From an uncultured Collinsella sp. (GTDB taxonomy: Bacteria; Actinomycetota; Coriobacteriia; Coriobacteriales; Coriobacteriaceae), in the NCBI GenBank assembly GCA_900556205.1, contig USNX01000053.1, forward strand, positions 1 to 7,499: a stretch of 7,499 nt of DNA, in the 5' to 3' direction. The notes beneath the pieces are model-generated. The model saw nothing but the letters and a program-made list of their open reading frames with translations. It did not search any database and was not told the DNA's origin. The translations under genes were made by a program, and so were the position numbers. How positions within the stretch are numbered: position 1 is the stretch's first letter; every line of letters starts with the position of its first letter. Shown piece by piece: positions 1 through 6,791 of this stretch.

Positions 1-1
1 G

Positions 2-67
2 GGTCAGCCCGTGGGAGGCCAGGGCGCCGCTGACCGGTGGACGGCACCGAGCCGTCATCGAACTTAG
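2..67 (+). CDS. possible 3' end of an upstream gene (partial)
   Basis: One reading frame runs open from the window edge to a TAG at 65-67, three bases before a strong terminator stem, which is where a gene end would be expected. The visible 21 residues are rich in Gly, Gln, Ala and Arg and match no domain that I recognise. The gene order polA-rpsA-coaE-uvrB, known from mycobacteria and streptomycetes, would predict ribosomal protein S1 (rpsA) here, whose C-terminal tail is often low-complexity; this is inference from context only. A competing frame ends earlier, at the TGA at 31-33, with a short Gly/Arg-rich tail, so even the frame is uncertain. Confidence 0.3.
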   Translation, partial: GQPVGGQGAADRWTAPSRHRT

Positions 68-99
68 AAGGGGGAGGCCTCGCGGCCTCCCCCTTTTTT
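68..99 (+). terminator. strong intrinsic terminator upstream of coaE
   Basis: A perfect 10-bp stem, GGGGGAGGCC (70-79) with GGCCTCCCCC (84-93), closes a four-base loop (80-83). It is followed by six T residues (94-99), and two more A-T pairs can extend the stem. This is a textbook Rho-independent terminator for the gene ending at or before 67, so coaE must have its own promoter or depend on readthrough. Confidence 0.93.
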
Positions 100-166
100 G
101 CGTTGTATACACGTTGTACTTTGGGACCTAGTTCCCCCGTATGCGCTCTTACTGTTTGGCTGTATT
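100..166. other. intergenic leader with small repeats upstream of coaE
   Basis: No gene is visible here. CGTTGTA occurs twice, at 101-107 and 112-118, an 11-base period overlapping a GTATAC palindrome (105-110). A 14-base imperfect palindrome with a CTAG core and GGGA/TCCC arms follows at 123-136. These could be an operator for a regulator acting on the coaE promoter, but they are short enough to occur by chance. Confidence 0.25.
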
Positions 167-197
167 TTGAGTCCTTCTAGTGTATTTGAGCGATAAT
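167..197 (+). promoter_or_regulatory. candidate promoter for coaE
   Basis: Because a strong terminator lies at 68-99, a promoter is expected between 100 and 213. The best pair I can find is TTGAGT (167-172) as a -35 and GATAAT (192-197) as a -10. GATAAT matches five of six consensus bases. The 19-base spacer is longer than ideal and the -35 matches only its first four bases. Transcription would begin near 204, leaving a short leader before the ribosome site at 214-220. Confidence 0.35.
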
Positions 198-213
198 TAC
201 TCGCATTGGCGTT

Positions 214-220
214 AGGGAGG
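214..220 (+). promoter_or_regulatory. ribosome binding site deciding the coaE start
   Basis: AGGGAGG lies five bases before the ATG at 226 but only two bases before the in-frame TTG at 223. The spacing therefore favours the ATG. Confidence 0.75.
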
Positions 221-225
221 GCTTG

Positions 226-867
226 ATGTTTACCGTATTTGTCTTGGGCAATATTGCTTCGGGTAAGTCGACTGCCTGCCGCTATTTCGAATCTCGTGGC
301 GCTATGCTAATCGATCTGGATGAGCTTGCAAAATCGCTGTATGTGCCGGGCTCTGATATCGTCAATGCACTCGCGGATGAATTCGGTTGGGACATTTTGG
401 ATGAGGAAGGCGGCATTCGCCGCAGCATCCTCGCTTCTCGAGCTTTCGCTTCTCCTGATTCGGTCGCACGGCTCAATGGCATCGTGCATCCCGTTCTGAT
501 TGAACAGCTTTCGCTTAGGATTCTCGATCCGGTTTGTTGTACGGTTTCATCTCCCCGTTATCCCTTTGCGGTGGTCGAGGTTTCTGCTCCGACTGGTTTT
601 GAGGATGCATTTGGCTTGGCTGATGAAATTCTGGTCATTAGCGCCCCTTTGTCAGTTCGTCGCGAGCGCGCTATTCAACGTGGCATGGAGCCATCTGATT
701 TCGATGCCCGTTCTGCTTGCCAGCCCGATGAGTCTGCGCTGTGCAATCTCGCTACAACGGTGATTGATAATTCGGCAGCTGATAATTCGCTCTTTGAACA
801 ACTGGACGCATGGCTTGCGCGCCATGGGTTCCGGGATGTAGCGGATAAGGAGGAGGCCGATGCCTAA
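226..867 (+). CDS. coaE: dephospho-CoA kinase CoaE
   Basis: CoaE phosphorylates the ribose 3'-hydroxyl of dephospho-CoA with ATP, the last cytoplasmic step of coenzyme A synthesis. From the ATG at 226 the protein has 213 residues, normal for the family (about 200). It carries the P-loop GNIASGKS (8-15), an Asp-Leu-Asp patch (30-32) matching the family's DAD, a LNGIVHP segment (83-89), an LID-like Arg-rich stretch around RRERAIQRG (145-153), ARSACQ (161-166) and a C-terminal VIDNS (179-183). The usual PLLFE-type core segment is replaced by APTGFE (121-126), preceded by a short Cys/Ser/Pro-rich stretch (102-113), so the protein is divergent. An in-frame TTG at 223 sits too close to the ribosome site. 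The 3' end overlaps the next gene by eight bases, implying cotranscription. By eye, T-ending codons are commoner than in uvrB. The assignment is secure from the motifs and from the linkage to uvrB. Confidence 0.92.
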   Translation: MFTVFVLGNIASGKSTACRYFESRGAMLIDLDELAKSLYVPGSDIVNALADEFGWDILDEEGGIRRSILASRAFASPDSVARLNGIVHPVLIEQLSLRILDPVCCTVSSPRYPFAVVEVSAPTGFEDAFGLADEILVISAPLSVRRERAIQRGMEPSDFDARSACQPDESALCNLATTVIDNSAADNSLFEQLDAWLARHGFRDVADKEEADA

Positions 868-1441
868 GGCACGTTTCTTTACATGGTATCGCGTGGCGCC
901 ACTTGCCGTTGTGTTCGTCTTCGGCCTTATTTCGCTCGTCTACTCGTTTGCTCCTGCCGCTTTCTTTAAGCCGCTGTATCCGATTGACTACGAGGCGTAT
1001 GTAAAACAATCCAGTATTTCGCATAATCTGGATCCGTATCTGGTGTGCGCTGTCATTAAGTCGGAATCGAATTGGGATCCCGAGGCCGAGTCGAATCAGG
1101 GTGCTCAGGGATTGATGCAGCTGATGCCCGAGACTGCCCAGGATATGATCGCCAAGGGTCTTGTCGACGGAGGGGAGTATTCGGCCGACAATCTTAACGA
1201 TCCGGCTACGAATATCGAGTTTGGCTGTGCATACCTCTCGTATCTTCTAACCTATTTCAACGGGTCGACGGATAGTGCCATTGCCGCCTATAACGCCGGT
1301 ATGGGCAATGTCGACGGATGGGTGCAGCAGAACACGTCACTCCATAATGCGATTACCTTCCCTGAAACTCAGGCTTATCTGATTCGCGTCAATAATGCCT
1401 GGGTTCGATATAAGACTCTCTATCCCGATCGGTTCGTATAG
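860..1441 (+). CDS. membrane-anchored lytic transglycosylase (SLT domain)
   Basis: This is a peptidoglycan-cleaving enzyme of the soluble lytic transglycosylase (goose-lysozyme-like) fold. It cuts the MurNAc-GlcNAc bond outside the membrane and forms a 1,6-anhydro end. The 193 residues begin with a short basic N-terminus and one hydrophobic segment (about 12-35) that can act as an uncleaved signal anchor. The SLT domain (about 45-185) follows. It contains the catalytic Glu69 in IKSESNWDP, then GLMQLMP (84-90) and AAYNAG (142-147), the classic motifs of the fold. No LysM or other wall-binding domain is present. The ATG at 860 lies six bases after AGGAGG (848-853), itself inside coaE. The start overlaps the coaE stop by eight bases, so translation is probably coupled. 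A housekeeping role in wall growth or turnover is likely; the link to CoA synthesis is organisational. Family assignment is firm, the specific substrate role is not. Confidence 0.92.
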   Translation: MPKARFFTWYRVAPLAVVFVFGLISLVYSFAPAAFFKPLYPIDYEAYVKQSSISHNLDPYLVCAVIKSESNWDPEAESNQGAQGLMQLMPETAQDMIAKGLVDGGEYSADNLNDPATNIEFGCAYLSYLLTYFNGSTDSAIAAYNAGMGNVDGWVQQNTSLHNAITFPETQAYLIRVNNAWVRYKTLYPDRFV

Positions 1442-1461
1442 GACTAAGCCCACCGCCTGCG

Positions 1462-1467
1462 TATACT
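1462..1467 (+). promoter_or_regulatory. candidate -10 element before uvrB
   Basis: TATACT lies 25 bases before the uvrB start, in the 51-base gap after the transglycosylase gene, and matches five of six -10 consensus bases. I see no good -35 at 16-18 bases. A TG two bases upstream (1458-1459) is close to, but not exactly, an extended -10. No actinobacterial or Bacillus-type LexA box is visible in the gap. uvrB may therefore be read from upstream, with this as a weak extra promoter. Confidence 0.25.
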
Positions 1468-1482
1468 GCAGATGTATGAGTT

Positions 1483-1487
1483 AGGAG
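1483..1487 (+). promoter_or_regulatory. ribosome binding site deciding the uvrB start
   Basis: AGGAG is placed five bases before the ATG at 1493. The earlier in-frame ATG at 1472 has no purine-rich site at a suitable distance and would place this AGGAG inside the coding region. Confidence 0.8.
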
Positions 1488-1492
1488 TATCC

Positions 1493-3733
1493 ATGGCGGA
1501 ATTTGAAGTAGAACGCGTTGGTGGTGAACTTAAGCGCTTTGGCGTTGAGGGCGCTGAGGTGCCGTTTGAAGTCGTCTCTCCCTATGAGCCTGCCGGTTCC
1601 CAGCCTAAGGCCATTGAGTCGCTTGTGCAGGGCGTGAGGGACGGAGACCGCTATCAGGTTTTGCTGGGTGTGACTGGTTCGGGCAAGACCTTCACGATGG
1701 CAAAGACTATTGAGGCCCTGGGAAAGCCGACGCTGGTCATGGCTCCGAATAAAACGCTCGCCGCTCAGCTTGCGAGCGAGCTCAAAGAATTTTTTCCCAA
1801 TAATGCTGTGGTCTACTTCGTCTCGTACTACGACTACTATCAGCCCGAGGCGTATGTGCCGCAAAGCGATACATATATCGAGAAAGACTCCTCGATTAAC
1901 GAAGAGGTCGAGATGCTGCGCCATCAAGCGACCGCGTCACTGCTCTCTCGACGCGATGTGATCGTTGTCGCATCGGTCTCGTGTATCTATGGCATTGGCT
2001 CTCCTGAGGACTATGCGGGTCTGGCTCCAAACGTCGACAAGAAGGTGCCGCTCGAGCGCGATGACTTTATCCATGCACTTATCGACATTCAATATGATCG
2101 CAATGACTATGACCTGGCACGTGGCACGTTCCGCGTGCGCGGCGATGTTGTCGACGTGTATCCGCCTTATGCCGAGCATCCGTTGCGGTTTGAGTTCTTT
2201 GGCGACGAGGTCGAGCTGATTGCCGAGATCGATGAGGTCACCGGTGAGATGCTTCGTGAGTACGAGGCCATCCCCGTATGGCCGGCATCGCACTACGTGA
2301 CCGAGAAGCCGAAGGTCAAGGCGGCTCTGAAATCGATCAGCGAAGAGTGCGAGAAGCGCGTGGCGGAGCTCAAGGCGACCGACAAGTTGCTCGAGGCACA
2401 GCGTCTGCAGCAGCGCATTGATTATGATCTTGAGATGCTCGAGACGATGGGCTTTTGCAACGGCATCGAGAACTACTCGCGTCATCTGGACGGTCGCAAG
2501 CCGGGTGAGCCGCCATTTACCCTAATCGATTACTTTCCTAAGGATATGCTCTGCATCATCGATGAGAGCCATGTGACGGTGCCGCAGATTCGCGGCATGC
2601 ACGAAGGTGACCGCTCGCGTAAGGTGACGCTGGTGGAACACGGTTTTCGCCTGCCCTCGGCGCTCGATAACCGCCCGCTTCGTTTCGATGAGTTTGAGGC
2701 AAGGATACCCCAGTTTATCTATGTTTCGGCCACGCCGGGCGACTACGAGCTGCGGGTGAGCCAAAACGACGTGGAGCAGATTATTCGTCCGACCGGCCTG
2801 CTCGACCCCAAGATTGACGTGCGTCCAGTTCGCGGCCAGATTGACGATCTTGAGGACGAGATTCGCGAGCGCGTTGCCCGCAAGGAGCGCGTGCTGGTGA
2901 CCACGTTGACCAAGCGCATGGCCGAGGACCTGACCGACCATCTACTTGATGCGGGCATTAAGGTCAATTACATGCACTCTGATACGGCGACAATGGACCG
3001 TGTCGAGATCCTGCGAACGCTGCGCGAGGGCAAGATCGATGTTCTCGTTGGCATCAACCTGCTTCGCGAGGGCTTGGATCTTCCCGAGGTCTCACTGGTG
3101 GCAATTCTCGATGCCGATAAGGAAGGCTTCTTGCGCAACCGCCGTTCGCTGATTCAGACGATTGGCCGTGCGGCCCGCAACGCCGATGGCGAAGTCATCA
3201 TGTATGCAGACGTTGTGACCGATTCGATGAAAGAGGCCATCGAGGAGACGCAGCGCCGTCGCGAGATTCAGATGGCATATAACGAAGAACATGGCATTGT
3301 GCCCAAGACAGTGCGCAAGGCCATTAACGACATCTCAAGTTTTATTGCCGAGGCCGAAAAAACTGTGGGCTCCAAGGGACGCTCGAAGGGCGACTCTCTT
3401 GGCCATGGCGCATTCTATACGCCCGATGAGTCGGGCGAGGGCGGTGTGCCGGAAACGGTGGCGCCCGAGCAGACACTTGCGGAGCAGTTGGAAGAACTGC
3501 CACATGACGAGCTTGTGCGGATCGTCGAAACCATGGAAGAGGATATGCGTAACGCTTCTGCTGCTATGGACTTTGAGGAGGCGGCGCGCCTGCGCGATGC
3601 TGTCGTTCAGATTCGGGCGATGCTCGAGGGTGCGTCTGAGGACGAGACGATCGAGCGCTTACGTTCGCAGGCCCGCAAGGGTTCCACTTTCGCATCGGGC
3701 AGAAAACGCCAGGGTGCACGGTTTAAGAAATAG
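1493..3733 (+). CDS. uvrB: excinuclease ABC subunit B (UvrB)
   Basis: UvrB is the damage-verifying helicase-like subunit of nucleotide excision repair. UvrA loads it on DNA, and it positions UvrC for incision. From the ATG at 1493 there are 746 residues, somewhat longer than the usual 660-700. In order: an N-terminal extension of about 30 residues; Walker A GVTGSGKT (59-66); the aromatic beta-hairpin [12 protein letters not shown] (112-123) that is inserted between DNA strands; the DESH Walker B (357-360); motif V around [11 protein letters not shown]; motif [11 protein letters not shown] (555-563); and a C-terminal UVR domain (about 671-706) that contacts UvrC. A charged, Gly-rich linker separates the helicase core from the UVR domain, and a basic tail (ends ARFKK) follows it. 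All key residues are intact, so the protein should be functional. The short gap after the transglycosylase gene suggests cotranscription; a hairpin terminator follows the stop. Confidence 0.98.
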   Translation: MAEFEVERVGGELKRFGVEGAEVPFEVVSPYEPAGSQPKAIESLVQGVRDGDRYQVLLGVTGSGKTFTMAKTIEALGKPTLVMAPNKTLAAQLASELKEFFPNNAVVYFVSYYDYYQPEAYVPQSDTYIEKDSSINEEVEMLRHQATASLLSRRDVIVVASVSCIYGIGSPEDYAGLAPNVDKKVPLERDDFIHALIDIQYDRNDYDLARGTFRVRGDVVDVYPPYAEHPLRFEFFGDEVELIAEIDEVTGEMLREYEAIPVWPASHYVTEKPKVKAALKSISEECEKRVAELKATDKLLEAQRLQQRIDYDLEMLETMGFCNGIENYSRHLDGRKPGEPPFTLIDYFPKDMLCIIDESHVTVPQIRGMHEGDRSRKVTLVEHGFRLPSALDNRPLRFDEFEARIPQFIYVSATPGDYELRVSQNDVEQIIRPTGLLDPKIDVRPVRGQIDDLEDEIRERVARKERVLVTTLTKRMAEDLTDHLLDAGIKVNYMHSDTATMDRVEILRTLREGKIDVLVGINLLREGLDLPEVSLVAILDADKEGFLRNRRSLIQTIGRAARNADGEVIMYADVVTDSMKEAIEETQRRREIQMAYNEEHGIVPKTVRKAINDISSFIAEAEKTVGSKGRSKGDSLGHGAFYTPDESGEGGVPETVAPEQTLAEQLEELPHDELVRIVETMEEDMRNASAAMDFEEAARLRDAVVQIRAMLEGASEDETIERLRSQARKGSTFASGRKRQGARFKK

Positions 3734-3736
3734 CGA

Positions 3737-3779
3737 ACAGGCCCCGAGTTCCCTATGGAGCCCGGGGCCTGTGTCTTTT
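3737..3779 (+). terminator. intrinsic terminator after uvrB, shared by convergent genes
   Basis: A perfect 10-bp stem, ACAGGCCCCG (3737-3746) with CGGGGCCTGT (3763-3772), continues past one mismatch into five more pairs (3748-3752 with 3757-3761) around a CTAT loop. TCTTTT (3774-3779) follows on the plus strand, four bases after the uvrB stop. On the minus strand the same hairpin lies 27 bases after the stop of the flavoprotein gene but has only a poor T-run, so it should work best for uvrB and more weakly the other way. Confidence 0.88.
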
Positions 3780-3798
3780 GCGCGCTGGAATTCGTGCG

Positions 3799-5439
3799 TT
3801 AGAGGTCTGCGATCAGGGCTTCAGCACAACGGATGCCGTCGGTGGCCGCGCTCATGATGCCGCCGGCATATCCAGCTCCCTCACCGCAAGGGTAGAGGCC
3901 CGGGGTCGACACGGCATGGCACGTTCGGTCTCGAGTGACAGTGACCGGTGAGCTCGAACGAGTCTCCACGCCGGTAAGAACGGCATCGGGGCGGTCGTAG
4001 CCTCGTAGCTTTTTTCCGAGTAGGGGAAGTCCCAGGCGGAGCGACTCGACGATATGCTGTGGCAGGGCTTCGTCAATTGCCGTCCAGGTCACACCGAGCG
4101 GATAGGTGGGCTTTACCTTTCCGGGCGCCTTGCTGGCGCGTCCTGCGAGGAAATCTCCGACGAGTTGTGCTGGTGCGTTCCAGTTGGAACCGCCCAGGCG
4201 ATAGGCGGCCGCCTCGCAGGCACGCTGGAGCTCGATGCCGGCAAGCGGGTCATCGTTGGGAAGGTCCTCAGGCGTGACGTTAACGAGCAGGGCGGCATTT
4301 GCGTTGCGTCCGTCGCGGGCATTGAGACTGGCCCCGTTGACGCACAGATGGCACGGTTCTGAAGAGGCGGCAACAACCTGTCCGCCGGGGCACATGCAAA
4401 ACGAGAACACGCTGCGGCCGTTGGGAAGATGGGCAACAAGTTTGTAGGGGGCCGCCCCGAGCGCTGGATGTTCCGCCGAGGCTCCATATTGGGCTCTGTC
4501 GATGTCGCGTTGCGGATGCTCGATGCGAACGCCCATGGCAAAGGTCTTTTGTGCGAGGGCCACGTTGTGGTCCTTAAGGAGCTCAAAAATATCGCGAGCA
4601 GAATGCCCGCAGGCGAGGATGAGGTGCTTTGTCTCGATTGGCTCGTAAGCGGCGTCTTGGGACGATTGGACATCAATACCGGTGATGGCGCCAGACGCGT
4701 CGATGCGAATGTCGACGAGCTTCGTTCGATAACGGACGACACCTCCGAGCTGCTCGATGCGCTGGGATATAGCGGTGACAACCTTGGGAAGGATGTCGGA
4801 GCCAATGTGCGGCTTGGCATCCCACAGAATATCGCGGGGCGCACCCGCCTCGACGAAGGTTTCGAGGATAAGGCGATGGGCGGGATTTTTTGTTCCCGTA
4901 TTGAGCTTGCCGTCCGAGAAGGTCCCCGCGCCGCCCAGACCAAACTGAATATTGCTCTCGGGGTCGAGGATGCGCTCCTTTAGAAAGAGGTCGATCGCCT
5001 GCGAGCGGCGAAATGCCGGGTCGCCGCGCTCGATAAGCAAGGGCTTAAGACCTGCTTCGGCGAGCGTGAGCGCAGCGAAAAGGCCGGCGCATCCGGCGCC
5101 GACAACGACAGGGCGTTCTTGAGGTGCGTCGGAGACGGGGGAGGGGAATGAAGGCTCATCGTCTTCTATCGCGCGTACGCGCGAGCGGTCACGCTCGGCA
5201 ACGCTGTCGACCGCTTCTCGCTCGAGGTGGGGACTAGTCAGCTCAACACGAAAGCTCAGGATAAAATGGACGTCTCGTTTTTTGCGAGCGTCGATTGACT
5301 TGCGGTGGAGTTCGATGGACTTGATCTCGGAGTCCTTGCAACGTAGGATGCGCTTGGCGACTCGCTTGCCAACAATGAGGCAGGCATTTTCATCGCCGGC
5401 TTCATCGAGCGACGCGTTGACTTGGGTGATTTCGATCAT
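3799..5439 (-). CDS. FAD-dependent dehydrogenase, COG2509 type
   Basis: This is an uncharacterised flavoprotein dehydrogenase of the type grouped in COG2509; its substrate is not known. From the ATG at 5437-5439 it has 546 residues. A roughly 80-residue N-terminal domain contains the charged HRKSIDARKKRDVHF stretch typical of these proteins. An acidic linker follows, then an FAD-binding Rossmann motif VVVGAGCAG (111-119) leading to a LLIERG strand end. FGLGGAGTFSDGK lies downstream, FCMCPGG (347-353) lies in the middle, and CGEGAGYAGG (518-527) forms the C-terminal FAD-contacting segment. The close CMC cysteines are a regular family feature and could be redox-active, but that is inference. 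There is no signal peptide or membrane segment, so it should be cytoplasmic. An open frame continues upstream to 5562, but it would overlap the neighbouring gene and bypass the excellent ribosome site at 5446-5451. The gene probably has its own promoter near 5504-5509. Confidence 0.9.
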   Translation of the reverse strand: MIEITQVNASLDEAGDENACLIVGKRVAKRILRCKDSEIKSIELHRKSIDARKKRDVHFILSFRVELTSPHLEREAVDSVAERDRSRVRAIEDDEPSFPSPVSDAPQERPVVVGAGCAGLFAALTLAEAGLKPLLIERGDPAFRRSQAIDLFLKERILDPESNIQFGLGGAGTFSDGKLNTGTKNPAHRLILETFVEAGAPRDILWDAKPHIGSDILPKVVTAISQRIEQLGGVVRYRTKLVDIRIDASGAITGIDVQSSQDAAYEPIETKHLILACGHSARDIFELLKDHNVALAQKTFAMGVRIEHPQRDIDRAQYGASAEHPALGAAPYKLVAHLPNGRSVFSFCMCPGGQVVAASSEPCHLCVNGASLNARDGRNANAALLVNVTPEDLPNDDPLAGIELQRACEAAAYRLGGSNWNAPAQLVGDFLAGRASKAPGKVKPTYPLGVTWTAIDEALPQHIVESLRLGLPLLGKKLRGYDRPDAVLTGVETRSSSPVTVTRDRTCHAVSTPGLYPCGEGAGYAGGIMSAATDGIRCAEALIADL

Positions 5440-5445
5440 CGAGGT

Positions 5446-5451
5446 CTCCTT
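5446..5451 (-). promoter_or_regulatory. ribosome binding site deciding the COG2509 gene start
   Basis: On the minus strand AAGGAG stands six bases before the ATG at 5437-5439, an ideal arrangement. It rules in this start over the upstream in-frame ATG at 5562, which lies inside the preceding gene. Confidence 0.88.
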
Positions 5452-5457
5452 AGAGGC

Positions 5458-5489
5458 AAGAAAGAGGCCGTCCGGTATCCCAGACGGCC
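5458..5489 (-). terminator. hairpin with U-rich tail between the two flavoprotein genes
   Basis: Read on the minus strand, GGCCGTC (5489-5483) pairs perfectly with GACGGCC (5472-5466) around a ten-base loop that can form two further G-C pairs. The stem is followed by TCTTTCTT (5465-5458). It lies about 30 bases after the stop of the HI0933-like gene and can terminate it. It ends only a few bases before the ribosome site of the next gene, so it may also act as a leader attenuator or a partial terminator. The T-run is interrupted, so I expect incomplete termination. Confidence 0.65.
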
Positions 5490-5503
5490 CGAATGCGTTT
5501 TTG

Positions 5504-5509
5504 ATTATA
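5504..5509 (-). promoter_or_regulatory. candidate -10 for the COG2509 gene
   Basis: A perfect TATAAT occurs on the minus strand, 11 bases after the stop of the HI0933-like gene. No good -35 stands at 16-18 bases; the window there reads AAGCAG (5532-5527). If used, transcription would start near 5497, giving a leader of roughly 58 bases that contains the whole hairpin at 5466-5489. Confidence 0.4.
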
Positions 5510-5519
5510 GACTGCGCGG

Positions 5520-6791
5520 CTACAAGCTGCTTGCAGCGCGAATGCCCGAGAGCCAGGCCCACGCAAGGTTAAAGCCTCCGCAATCGGCGTCGATGTCGAG
5601 CGCTTCGCCGCAGACGTAAAGCGGGGCGTCGACAACGCAGCGCGCGCGTAGACTGGGTGTTGAGATGCTCTCGACAGATACGCCACCACGCGTGACCTGC
5701 GCCGAGCGCTCCTCGGCTGTACCCTCGACGAGCAACTTAAAGTGCTTGAGGATCGAGACCAGGTGGATGACATCGTTGGAGCCTGGATGGCACTGCTCGA
5801 ACGCCGTGCAGACGACGCAGGAGAGTTGCGGGGCGAGCATGCCGTCGAGCCAACGGGGATCGCGGGGCGAAAAGCCGCCGAGCAGCTTAACGCGCCGGTT
5901 AAGCATATCGAGCAGCTCGTCTTTAGAGAGGTCGGGGAAAACGTCGAGCAGGATCGTATCGCCGCGCTGGATACGACGGGAGAGGTTGAAGACAGCGACG
6001 CCCGAGATGCCGAAGGTTCGAAACAGCACTTCACCGTTTTCGTGCCAGAGCTCACTATGGTTACGGGCGAGCGTCAAGCGGGCGCGGACGCGCAGACCAT
6101 CCAACGTCTTGAGTGCCGCCCGATCGCCAGCGACCGTTGCCGATACGGGGCAGAGGATGGGGTGCAGCGAAGTGAGGGGGAGGCGAAACGTATCGGCGAT
6201 ACCGGTGGGGTTGCCACCCGTGGCGATAATTACGGCATGTGCCTCCAGGGCCTCGTTCTTGCGAGGGACATCGGTGAGCGCTTTCCGAAGCGAGCGGAGC
6301 TCCGATTTTCGGTCGTCGTGCTTTTTTGCCTTGAGTGCCCGCGCTGGACGGTCTATTTGGAGTGTCCAGCCTTCGGAAGCTTTGTGCGCCGAGGCAACGT
6401 TGGCTCCGCAGATTAAGGTGATACCTAGGCGGTCGCAAACGTTGAGAAGCGCGTCGCGCACCGATTCTGCGCGAAGGGAGCGCGGGTACAGCCGGCCTTC
6501 CTCGGAGGTTGTCATGATGCCCAGCGAGGAGAAGAAACCCATAAGCTCTTGTTCGGGTTGGGGGCCCATGACGGATTCGACGAATGCGGGGTGGTTATAC
6601 CGCTGAGGATCAATCGATTCGTTGGAGAGGTTGCAGCGGCCGTTACCGGTCGCAAGGAGCTTAAGGCCACAGGCGACATCGCGCTCAACGATGCAGGCGC
6701 TTTTGCCAGCGCGTGCGGCCGTAATGGCGGCGGCGAGGCCTGAAGCCCCGCCGCCGATTACCAGGACGTCATAGAAGGCGCTCGTGTTCAC
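5520..6791 (-). CDS. HI0933/BaiN-like family flavoprotein
   Basis: This is a 423-residue FAD-dependent oxidoreductase of the HI0933-like family, which is sometimes labelled aminoacetone oxidase. The family includes BaiN, a reported bile-acid dehydrogenation-pathway reductase of gut clostridia, but most members have no known substrate, so I do not assign one here. It shows the N-terminal FAD motif VIGGGASG (11-18), the family signature KLLATGNGRCNLSN (43-56), an ATGG turn (190-193), TRGGV before the C-terminus, CGEALDID (394-401) and GGFNLAWAW (405-413). Two oddities stand out. A highly charged stretch (about 155-187, rich in Lys, Arg and Glu) precedes ATGG. The Gly-Asp-Gly-Tyr segment that normally follows ATGG is absent, with a shorter TGIADTFRLP there. 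The start is GTG (6791-6789), directly after the stop of the mrp-like gene, with GAGG (6800-6797) as a modest ribosome site. An ATG start is not needed, because the Rossmann strand begins at about residue 8. Confidence 0.9.
   Translation of the reverse strand: MNTSAFYDVLVIGGGASGLAAAITAARAGKSACIVERDVACGLKLLATGNGRCNLSNESIDPQRYNHPAFVESVMGPQPEQELMGFFSSLGIMTTSEEGRLYPRSLRAESVRDALLNVCDRLGITLICGANVASAHKASEGWTLQIDRPARALKAKKHDDRKSELRSLRKALTDVPRKNEALEAHAVIIATGGNPTGIADTFRLPLTSLHPILCPVSATVAGDRAALKTLDGLRVRARLTLARNHSELWHENGEVLFRTFGISGVAVFNLSRRIQRGDTILLDVFPDLSKDELLDMLNRRVKLLGGFSPRDPRWLDGMLAPQLSCVVCTAFEQCHPGSNDVIHLVSILKHFKLLVEGTAEERSAQVTRGGVSVESISTPSLRARCVVDAPLYVCGEALDIDADCGGFNLAWAWLSGIRAASSL

Noticed and set aside
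1472..1492. Earlier ATG start for uvrB
   Set aside because: No ribosome site precedes it, and the AGGAG at 1483-1487 fits the ATG at 1493.
1442..1492. LexA-type SOS box before uvrB
   Set aside because: I looked for CGAAC-N4-GTTCG-like and related half-sites and found none with correct spacing; a partial TTCG near 1433 is inside the previous gene.
4113..4943. A minus-strand open frame (276 codons) in another frame of the COG2509 gene
   Set aside because: It lies inside a gene with intact FAD motifs, and its translation is Ser/Pro/Arg-rich with no domain.
5440..5562. 41-codon N-terminal extension of the COG2509 protein
   Set aside because: It would begin inside the upstream gene, translate the hairpin region and ignore the ideal ribosome site at 5446-5451.
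5742..6416. Plus-strand open frame (224 codons) with fairly natural composition
   Set aside because: It is codon-phase antisense of the HI0933-like gene, lacks a recognisable motif and has no independent support.
5665..6606. A long plus-strand open frame (313 codons) opposite the HI0933-like gene
   Set aside because: The opposite strand carries clear family motifs through the whole span. The plus-strand translation is Ser/Arg-rich without a recognisable domain, which is a typical antisense shadow in GC-rich DNA.
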